A stretch of 64,000 nucleotides of DNA from Poriferisodalis sp965116245. Lineage in GTDB: Bacteria > Actinomycetota > Acidimicrobiia > Acidimicrobiales > Poriferisodalaceae. This document shows, piece after piece, positions 58,242 to 64,000 of this stretch. Where the stretch lies: contig OZ220497.1 of assembly GCA_965116245.1 (NCBI GenBank), positions 1,798,001 through 1,862,000 of the forward strand, written 5' to 3'. Under the pieces are notes generated by a model. It was not told where the DNA came from. It worked only from the letters and a program-made list of their open reading frames with translations, and ran no database searches. Made by a program: the position numbers and the translations under genes. Each line of letters starts with the position of its first letter. The first letter of the stretch is position 1.

Positions 58242-59107
58242 CGGCTTGGCCACCAGCGATCTCGTAGAGCGATGAGCAGTCCCAGAGACATCGCCACCAG
58301 CACCAAGCTGATAGCAACCGCCGCGTCCCGATCTGTCTCTAGGGCCACAAACACCGCTAGCGGCAGCGTTTGGGTCCGGCCACCGAGGTTGCCCGCAAAG
58401 GTCACCGTCGCGCCAAATTCTCCCAGTGCTCGAGCCCAACCCAGTACGAGGGCGACACCCAGTGCCGGACCGATTGTTGGCAGAGTGACCCGCCTCAACA
58501 CTCGCAGGCGAGACGCGCCCAGCGTGGCGGCAGCGTGTTCGTAGCGACGGTCGAGGTTCCGCAGCGCGCCCTCAACGGTGAGTATCACCAGTGGCGTGGC
58601 TACAAAGGCGTTGGCCAAGATGACTCCCCAGATTGAGTAGGGCAAGAGCAAACCCGTGGCATCGTGCAGCGGACCGCCCACGACGCCACGACGCCCGAGC
58701 GCGAACAGAAGCGCGGCACCGCCCACCACCGGCGGAAGCACCATTGGCAGCGTCACGAGTGCTCGCAACGCTGTTCGCCCGCGGAACTGCACACGCGCCA
58801 GTACCCATGCCAGAGGCACCCCCACTGCGCCAGCGACAGCCGCCGCGGCCACCGATGAAATGACCGACAGCGTCGCTGCCTCCAGCACGAATCTGCTGGA
58901 CAGGTGTGACCAAAGCCCAGTCCACGGCGTTCGAGCCGCGAGCCCTACCACCGGCAACACGAACAACACTGCGCCGATTGTCGCCAGCAGCGCTACCGGC
59001 CACGGTGGCACGTCTTGCGTCGCGCGGTGTCTTGCCCGGTTGCCAGGCTTGCGCCTGCGTCCATTGGCAGCGCCGGTAGCCGAAGCAGTGGCTGTCCCGG
59101 TAGGCAT
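58238..59107 (-). CDS. modB: Molybdate ABC transporter permease ModB
   Basis: 289 residues. A basic, Ala/Thr-rich N-terminus of about 35 residues precedes five to six membrane segments. The permease-ATPase coupling loop (EAA motif) is seen as EHAAATLGASRLRVLRRVTLP. The channel for molybdate; ModC couples to its cytoplasmic loop. It overlaps modC by four bases and follows modA by 69 bases that contain three 12-nt repeats (about 59103-59150). Confidence 0.93.
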   Translation of the reverse strand: MPTGTATASATGAANGRRRKPGNRARHRATQDVPPWPVALLATIGAVLFVLPVVGLAARTPWTGLWSHLSSRFVLEAATLSVISSVAAAAVAGAVGVPLAWVLARVQFRGRTALRALVTLPMVLPPVVGGAALLFALGRRGVVGGPLHDATGLLLPYSIWGVILANAFVATPLVILTVEGALRNLDRRYEHAAATLGASRLRVLRRVTLPTIGPALGVALVLGWARALGEFGATVTFAGNLGGRTQTLPLAVFVALETDRDAAVAISLVLVAMSLGLLIALRDRWWPSR

Positions 59108-59176
59108 CTCAGCAGGCGTCCCAGCAGATGTCCCAGCAAGTGTCCCGGTGGATTGTCACAGCGGCTATCCGGGAGT

Positions 59177-60124
59177 TCACGGCGCGGCGAAGCCGAAGTT
59201 TGCGAAGAGTGCTTGGGCCTTGCCGGTCCGCAGGTAGGCAACGAACTCTTCGGCTGTTGCACGTTGAGGTGCATCTGCCAGCACCGCCGCAGCGTAGGAG
59301 GCTTGTGGTGCTGGCCCCGCGGTCCAGCCCAAGCTCACGACTTTGTGGCTGGCTGCGCCTTTTGAGATGGCTGACAAGTCTGACAAGGCTGCAGTGCTTG
59401 ACAAGTCGGGCGTGCCTGACAAGTCGGACGTGTCTGACCTACTGGCTGCGCTGGAGGTGGCACCCAGAGTTGTGTCGCTTGCGTACACCACGGCGGCATC
59501 CAACTCACCTGCCGCCAGCTTCGTAAATAGAGCGCGGACATTGGGTTCTTCGGTGTCAGGCACGGGCTTGATACCAGCCAGCGTCAATCCACGCAGAGCC
59601 AATGCACCGCAAGGCACCTCTGGCGCGCACAGCCCAATCAGCAACTCTGGCCGGGCCAAGTCGGCCAGCGATGTCACTCCGGCCTCGTTGCCTGCTGGCA
59701 CGGCCAGCACCAGAGAGTTACGAGCCACCACAACTGGTTCACCTGCCAGTCCGACTTCTGCTTGAACAGACTCAAGGTGGACTGAATCGGCGGGGATGAA
59801 CACGTCGGCTGGTGCCCCGGACAGAACCTGTTCGCGCAGTGCAGAGCTGCCAGCCGCTGAGAGTCGCACCGTCACGCCTGGGTTCAGCGACTCAAAGCCC
59901 TGAGCAAGTGCCTCGACAACTGGCAGCAGCGACGCGGCCACAAGCACATACAACTCGCCATTGAGGGCCACTGGAGCTCCTGAAGTCCCTGGAGTTCTTG
60001 TGGTGATTTGTGTTGGCCGTGCATTGCTTGACGACGCGCATGCGGCTGCCAATGACAGCGCGACCGCGAGCAGCAACGACAGCGCAGCGCTCGCACTTGG
60101 GCGCATCCAAGCGCGGCGCGGCAT
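59177..60124 (-). CDS. modA: Molybdate-binding lipoprotein ModA
   Basis: 315 residues from ATG 60124. Export signal with basic start, hydrophobic core and lipobox LAAAC, so a lipoprotein on the outer face of the membrane. The binding domain has LYVLVAASLLPVVEAL and SAAGSSALREQVLSGAPADVFIPAD, both typical ModA oxyanion loops. About 40 residues near position 225-265 are Ser/Asp/Leu-rich and come from an 18-nt repeat array (59381-59434), inserted after the conserved DAAVVYASD strand. modA, modB, modC form one operon. Confidence 0.93.
   Translation of the reverse strand: MPRRAWMRPSASAALSLLLAVALSLAAACASSSNARPTQITTRTPGTSGAPVALNGELYVLVAASLLPVVEALAQGFESLNPGVTVRLSAAGSSALREQVLSGAPADVFIPADSVHLESVQAEVGLAGEPVVVARNSLVLAVPAGNEAGVTSLADLARPELLIGLCAPEVPCGALALRGLTLAGIKPVPDTEEPNVRALFTKLAAGELDAAVVYASDTTLGATSSAASRSDTSDLSGTPDLSSTAALSDLSAISKGAASHKVVSLGWTAGPAPQASYAAAVLADAPQRATAEEFVAYLRTGKAQALFANFGFAAP
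59381..59434 (-). repeat. Three 18-nt tandem repeats in modA
   Basis: Plus-strand units at 59381, 59399 and 59417 follow TGACAAGTCGGGCGTGCC. A coding array with an 18-nt instead of 15-nt period, still a multiple of three. Confidence 0.88.
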
Positions 60125-60428
60125 CGTGACCTCGCTGCACACCCCAACACCCACCCCGCTGCTCATACGGGCTCAGTCATCCGGGCTCAGTCATCCGGAC
60201 TCAGTCATGCAGGCTCGGTTGTCCGGGCTCAGTCATACAGCACAATCGCACGGGCTCAGTCATATGGGCTCAGTCATATGGGCTTGGTCATATGGGCTTG
60301 GTCATACCAGTTGACACGCTGGTGCCCATCTGGCCAGCTCATGTTGGCCCCAGTGTGCTGGCCCTCTGTGCTGTTGAGTCTGCTGTGACTGTTGGGCGCA
60401 GCTTTCTGGCGTCTGGATTACTCGAAGG
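60125..60428. repeat. 304-base spacer filled by 13-14-nt tandem repeats
   Basis: From about 60167 to 60305 there are around ten copies of CCGGGCTCAGTCAT (14 nt) grading into TGGGCTCAGTCATA and TGGGCTTGGTCATA (13-14 nt). It lies upstream of modA on one side and downstream of the alcohol dehydrogenase on the other. No spacers of constant unique sequence are present, so it is not a CRISPR. The modA promoter must lie in or beside the array. The rest, to 60428, shows nothing recognisable. Confidence 0.88.
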
Positions 60429-61520
60429 TCACTCGAAGGTGATGACCGTGCGATTGGAGGTGCCTGCCTTCATCCAGGCGTAGCCCTCGTTGACCTGGTC
60501 AAGGTTGATACGCCCCGAGATCATCTCGTCAAGCATCAGACGCCCATCCAAGTACAGCTCCACCATCATCGGTATGTCACGGCGGAACTGGTTAGAGCCC
60601 ATCATGGAGCCTTGCAGCTTCTTCTCCGACAGGAAATCTATGCCGCGCAGCTCAATCTGGGTTTTGGAGGGGACCATGCCGATCACGGTGGCGGTACCGC
60701 CGATGTCAAGCATTCCGAAGGCCTGCTCCACGGTCTGCGCCAAACCGATGGCTTCGAAGCTGAACTCCACTCCGCCGCCGGTCATGTCCTTGACGGTTGT
60801 GACCACATCATCCACCTCTGCGGCGTTGACCGTGTCGGTAGCTCCAAGCTGGCGGGCTGTCTCAAGCTTGTCGTCTGTCATGTCCACGGCGATGATGCGG
60901 CCAGCGCCTGCTACCCGAGCACCCTGCACAGCCGACAGACCTATCCCGCCGCAGCCGATCACGCATACCACGCTTCCGACTCCGACACCGGCAGTGTTGA
61001 CCGCCGCGCCGAAACCTGTGGTGACCCCGCAGCCGATCAAGCAGGCCCGGTCAAGCGGCATGTCGGGGCGAATCTTCACAATCGCGTTTTGATGAACCAG
61101 CATCAGTTCGGAGAAGCCACCTAGCCGCGCCATCTGGTCAATCGAGGTACCGTCATCTCGAGTCAATCGAGCGGCGGCATCCTTCGGACGAGACGTGGCT
61201 CGAGTGTTCGTGCATCGATGCGGGTTGCCGGACAGGCAGCGATCGCATTGCCCGCAGAAGATAGACAGACACGCCACCACATGGTCGCCCGGCGCGACAT
61301 AGCTCACATCGTCTCCGACAGCTTCGACGACGCCCGCCGACTCATGGCCCATGACCATGGGTAACGGCGTCCGAAACAGCCCCTCCATGAAGTGAAGATC
61401 GCTGTGACACAGCCCAGCACCCTTGGTGCGGATGAGCACCTCATTGGGCGCTGGAGCATCAATGCGTAAGTCCTCAATTTCCAAATCGCCCGGCTGTTCG
61501 CAAAGTACAGCAGCCTTCAT
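60429..61520 (-). CDS. Zinc-dependent alcohol dehydrogenase (MDR family)
   Basis: 363 residues. Catalytic zinc ligands Cys38 (GLCHSD) and His59-Glu60 (GHE); structural zinc Cys in CGQCDRCLSGNPHRC (about 89, 92, 95, 103). The NAD-binding loop is GCGGIGLSA. The long-chain form with both zincs resembles the class III/NDMA-dependent alcohol dehydrogenases of actinobacteria. Substrate unknown. Divergent from the AhpD-like gene with a 149-base shared upstream region. Confidence 0.92.
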   Translation of the reverse strand: MKAAVLCEQPGDLEIEDLRIDAPAPNEVLIRTKGAGLCHSDLHFMEGLFRTPLPMVMGHESAGVVEAVGDDVSYVAPGDHVVACLSIFCGQCDRCLSGNPHRCTNTRATSRPKDAAARLTRDDGTSIDQMARLGGFSELMLVHQNAIVKIRPDMPLDRACLIGCGVTTGFGAAVNTAGVGVGSVVCVIGCGGIGLSAVQGARVAGAGRIIAVDMTDDKLETARQLGATDTVNAAEVDDVVTTVKDMTGGGVEFSFEAIGLAQTVEQAFGMLDIGGTATVIGMVPSKTQIELRGIDFLSEKKLQGSMMGSNQFRRDIPMMVELYLDGRLMLDEMISGRINLDQVNEGYAWMKAGTSNRTVITFE

Positions 61521-61669
61521 GTCACGCCCCCTCGCGTCGCGCGGCCGTGCTTAATCGCCGATCAAGTCGCCGCAAATGGCTTAGACCGAGACTACGCGCC
61601 ATCGCCGCGTGCTGCTGTAGCGTCGGTGATGGCGAGTTGTGGCCTTCCAGGGCACGTCGAGGGGGAGTT

Positions 61670-62266
61670 ATGGCCAATCAGCACGGCTATCTGCCGAAGG
61701 TGACACAACTGGACGACAAGCAGCAACGCCGATTGGACACCTGGTACGAGAAGGCCTACTCCGACGACAACCTGTTTCGGACACTGGCCGCTGATGAAAC
61801 GACTATCGACCTGTTCCTTGGCTGGGTTGCAGCGGTGTACGGTGGCCAGCCCGACCAGGACTCGGGCGCGCTGGACCGGCACATGATTGAGCTGTGCCGC
61901 ATCCGCATGGCCAATCGGAATGAGTGTTTCCATTGAAGTCTTGTGCGCAGCGCATCGTTGGTGCGCACCGGACTTACCGATGAGGTCGTGAACCAGCTCG
62001 CCGATTATGAGGTGTCAGATTTGCCGGAGTCGTGGAAGGCGGCCCTTGCGTTGTGCGATCGGCTCTCGGGGCATGAATACAAGGGCGTAATTCCGTCTGA
62101 GCTGTATGCGCGCCTCTCGGAGCATTTCACGGAGCAGCAGATATTGCGCCTCGGAGCGTTACTTGCTACCGCCAGCGGCTGGCATCGGATGATTGAAGCA
62201 TTCGGCATTCGGCCCGACCATTACCAGGCAGACGAGCCCACTCCCTGGGCTACTGCTGCGGGCTGA
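61670..62266 (+). CDS. AhpD-like/carboxymuconolactone decarboxylase protein, candidate selenoprotein (UGA read as Sec)
   Basis: The frame runs from ATG 61670 (GGGGGAG just upstream) to TGA 62264-62266 with one internal TGA at 61934-61936; both halves are in the same frame. Read through, it is 198 residues. The first half ends ...RIRMANRNECFH, and the second starts SLVRSASLVRTGLTDEVV, which together form the AhpD family redox site E-C-x-x-[C]-x-x-x-R. The TGA is at the second Cys position, so the motif is C86-F-H-U89. Further family features downstream are the LYARLSEHFTEQQILRLGALLATASGWHR block. AhpD-like proteins reduce peroxides through this motif, and Sec forms are known in other bacteria. 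Alternative: a nonsense mutation (TGC to TGA) in a dying gene. Confidence 0.75.
61936..61975 (+). promoter_or_regulatory. SECIS-like stem-loop directly after the in-frame TGA
   Basis: AAGTC (61936-61940) pairs with GACTT (61971-61975); after a 2 x 2 internal loop (TT / CG), GTGCGC (61943-61948) pairs with GCGCAC (61963-61968). The 14-base apical region AGCGCATCGTTGGT may close further as AGC/GTT around GCATC, giving a loop that begins with G. Bacterial SECIS elements lie at this position in the coding RNA. The loop is slightly nearer to the UGA (about 12-15 nt) than most described ones. Confidence 0.5.
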
Positions 62267-62324
62267 ATCCGAGTGCCGCTGTTCGGGCGTTGGCGACGAC
62301 GCAGGTGCCCAAGCGCGCAACCTT

Positions 62325-62357
62325 TCTAGAAGCGACATGTTCTCTAGAAGCGACATG
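62325..62357 (+). repeat. Perfect 15-nt repeat upstream of menA
   Basis: TCTAGAAGCGACATG occurs at 62325-62339 and 62343-62357, an 18-nt period. It lies between the AhpD-like gene and menA. Confidence 0.85.
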
Positions 62358-62391
62358 CGTGTCAGCTAGAAACCTGTAGATAGCAGTATTA

Positions 62392-63270
62392 GTGACCTCT
62401 GCACGCAACTGGTTGGCAGGAGCTCGCCCTCGCACATGGCCCGCTTCGCTAGTACCGCCTTTTGTGGGTACGGCCGCATCAGAAGCGATGGCCGATGGCG
62501 AGGTTGTGTGGTGGCGCGCTGGCTTTGCGCTCATCGTGTCGCTGAGTCTGCAGATCGCGGTCAACTATGCGAACGACTACAGCGACGGTGTGCGAGGAAC
62601 CGATGGGGTGCGAGTCGGTCCAACGCGTTTGGTGGCCTCGGGTGCAGCGACCCCGGTTGCAGTGCGCCGCGCAGCGTTTGTGGCCTTCGGCGTTGCCGCG
62701 CTGGCCGGAATCGCATTAGCGGCGGCTGTCTCGTGGTGGCTTGTCGTGGTAGGCGGGGCGTCAATACTCGCTGCCTGGTACTACACCGGCGGCCGTCAAC
62801 CCTACGGATATCGCGGTCTAGGCGAGCTGTCTGTGTTCGTTTTCTTCGGTCTGGTAGCGACAGCCGGTTCCGCGTTCGTGCAGGATGCCCGACTAACCAC
62901 GCTGGGGATCGCAGCCTCGGTGCCCGTGGGTTTGGGCTCAGTGGCGTTGCTGGTGTCCAACAACCTGCGGGATCTGCCCAACGACGAGCGGGTCGGCAAG
63001 CGGACACTGGCGGTGCGAATGGGAGACGGACCCACCCGGGCGATGTACCTGGTTGTCGTGTTCATCATGGTGTTCTCGCCCCTGTACCTGTCGCTGCTGC
63101 GGCCATGGGCACTGCTCGGACTCGTTGCCGTATTGGCAGCGATAGCGCCTACGCGTGCGGTACTACGTGGCGCAACTGGTTCAGACCTGATTGGTGTGTT
63201 GGTCGCGACTGGTCGCTTGCAGATCGCTTTGGGCGCGTTGTTGACGCTCGGCCTAGCTCTGGGCAACTGA
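62392..63270 (+). CDS. menA: 1,4-dihydroxy-2-naphthoate octaprenyltransferase MenA
   Basis: 292 residues from GTG 62392. UbiA-family prenyltransferase with the Asp-rich metal/diphosphate site NYANDYSDGVRGTD, the second motif NNLRDLPNDERVGKRTLAV, and eight to nine membrane segments. It attaches the prenyl tail to dihydroxynaphthoate in menaquinone synthesis. Convergent with a demethylmenaquinone methyltransferase gene, supporting the assignment. Confidence 0.95.
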   Translation: MTSARNWLAGARPRTWPASLVPPFVGTAASEAMADGEVVWWRAGFALIVSLSLQIAVNYANDYSDGVRGTDGVRVGPTRLVASGAATPVAVRRAAFVAFGVAALAGIALAAAVSWWLVVVGGASILAAWYYTGGRQPYGYRGLGELSVFVFFGLVATAGSAFVQDARLTTLGIAASVPVGLGSVALLVSNNLRDLPNDERVGKRTLAVRMGDGPTRAMYLVVVFIMVFSPLYLSLLRPWALLGLVAVLAAIAPTRAVLRGATGSDLIGVLVATGRLQIALGALLTLGLALGN

Positions 63271-63273
63271 GCT

Positions 63274-63347
63274 GTTGACAACTGGGCGGTTGACAACTGG
63301 GCTGTTGATACCTGGCCTGTTTGATACCTGGGCTGTTGAGACTTGGG
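63274..63347. repeat. Five about 15-nt tandem repeats after menA
   Basis: CTGTTGACAACTGGG and variants occur five times with lengths 15, 15, 14, 17 and 15, in the convergent spacer between menA and menG. Confidence 0.85.
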
Positions 63348-63393
63348 ATGCTTGACTCGAGCGCTGGTTTTCTAGGGTGCCTGAGACCTCGGC

Positions 63394-64000
63394 TTAGCCG
63401 TCTCGTCTTGCTGTGATGAGCTGGGCGATACCTCCGCTCAGCAGTGCTCTGTCCACGTCGCGAAAGCCAGCATCGACCATCTGAGCCGCCAGTACCGGCG
63501 CTTCGGGTAGGTAGGCCACCGATTCGGGCAGGTATCTGTAGGCGGAACGGTTGGATATCAGGCTGCCAATGGCTGGCACGACTTTGCCAAAGTACGCCCT
63601 ATGGCCAGCGCGCAGCAGCGGATTGGTCGGTTCAGCGACTTCCAGAAAAGCCACTGGGGCGCCTGGTCTAAGCACACGGGCCAGCTCTTCCATGAACTGC
63701 GGAAGGTCGGTGAAGTTCCTCAGTGCGAAGCCGCAGGTCGCGCCATCTAGCGAAGCGTCCCGCAAACCGAGCCGAAGCGCATCGCAACGCATCAAAGGAG
63801 CGTGGGTCGTGGCGGCAGCCAACATGCCTGCTGAGAAGTCCACACCCACGGGCCGCAAACCAGCAGACGCCAGCTCGTTGCAGAGGTCGCCAGTTCCACA
63901 GGCCACATCCAACACCAACTTGCTGGGCTTCAAGTGTCCGGGTCTCGATCGTTCGCGCTTCAAGTGTCCGCGATTCTGGTGTTCGGGCTGCAAGCGCAAA
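63394..64000 (-). CDS. menG: Demethylmenaquinone methyltransferase (MenG/UbiE family), 5' end beyond the window
   Basis: At least 202 residues, running off the right edge. SAM-binding motif I VLDVACGTGDL is near the visible start, followed by GFALRNFTDLPQFMEELARVLRPG, both characteristic of UbiE/MenG. The N-terminal part with the family's FDRVAPRYD region lies outside. The TTG at 63999 is not a real start. Before motif I there are at least five 15-nt repeats (from 63925) encoding xHLK-type units, an insert the family lacks. It completes menaquinone, acting after MenA. Confidence 0.9.
   Translation of the reverse strand, partial: LRLQPEHQNRGHLKRERSRPGHLKPSKLVLDVACGTGDLCNELASAGLRPVGVDFSAGMLAAATTHAPLMRCDALRLGLRDASLDGATCGFALRNFTDLPQFMEELARVLRPGAPVAFLEVAEPTNPLLRAGHRAYFGKVVPAIGSLISNRSAYRYLPESVAYLPEAPVLAAQMVDAGFRDVDRALLSGGIAQLITARRDG
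63925..63999 (-). repeat. 15-nt tandem repeats in menG before motif I
   Basis: Plus-strand units at 63925, 63940, 63955, 63970 and 63985 alternate between GGGCTTCAAGTGTCC and GGGTCTCGATCGTTC types, so the higher-order period is 30 nt. The array may extend beyond the window. Confidence 0.85.

Noticed and set aside
60167..60305. CRISPR-like repeat array
   Set aside because: Units are directly adjacent with no unique spacers, lengths vary 13-14 nt, and no cas gene is in the window.
61934..61936. TGA read as tryptophan (alternative code)
   Set aside because: TGA ends many genes here at the expected place (mreC, mrdA, rsfS, menA), and the family needs Cys at this position, not Trp.
63394..63999. 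menG as a complete gene starting at TTG 63999
   Set aside because: The family needs about 50-60 more residues before motif I; the frame runs off the window edge, so the gene is partial.

Overview
The window looks like a piece of an actinobacterial chromosome of moderately high GC, most likely from the class Acidimicrobiia or a relative. The evidence is gene order and family membership, not a database search. It starts in the cell-shape cluster mreB-mreC-mreD-mrdA-rodA. It continues through an actinobacterial core block: radical SAM protein, DUF2344 protein, RNase E/G, rplU, rpmA, obg, proB, proA. A class II DAHP synthase, a menaquinone pathway (menA, menG) and a DUF222/HNH protein fit the same assignment. 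No tRNA, rRNA, CRISPR array or insertion sequence was seen.

Layout. 1-15 kb: cell wall elongation, RNA processing, ribosome assembly and proline synthesis, all on the plus strand. 15-23 kb: a MoxR/VWA pair, a sigma factor overlapping aroF, nadD and rsfS, a DUF3048 lipoprotein and galE. 23-28 kb: surface polysaccharide glycosyltransferases. 28-40 kb: a catabolic block (CoA transferase, MetY, hydroxyacid dehydrogenase, hydratase, thioesterase, enoyl-CoA hydratase, two paired acyl-CoA dehydrogenases, a Baeyer-Villiger-type monooxygenase, an amidase). 40.5-49.6 kb: an accessory island with an uncharacterised two-gene pair, a single-chain (Type ISP-like) restriction-modification enzyme and a DUF222/HNH nuclease. 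49.7-56.7 kb: hydantoinase/oxoprolinase, rhodanese, dimethylformamidase-like protein and a low-complexity protein. 56.9-60.1 kb: molybdate transporter modABC. 60.4-64 kb: zinc alcohol dehydrogenase, an AhpD-like protein with an in-frame TGA, menA and a partial menG.

Four things stand out. (1) The AhpD/carboxymuconolactone decarboxylase gene at 61670-62266 has one in-frame TGA exactly where the second Cys of the CxxC redox motif belongs. A two-part stem-loop follows directly, so this is a strong selenoprotein candidate. (2) The restriction-modification enzyme is split by a run of 15 G at 47027-47041. A one-base change (or -1 slippage) would fuse the Mrr-like nuclease to the helicase-methylase, as expected of phase variation. 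Two more 15-base homopolymers (C then G) lie at the other end of the same locus. (3) Many genes and spacers carry short tandem repeats that are private to each site. Inside genes the unit is almost always 15 nt; in spacers it ranges from about 8 to 18 nt. They occur inside conserved enzymes such as NadD, ModC and the hydantoinase. (4) The sigma-factor leader holds three perfect hairpins, two with C-rich loops.
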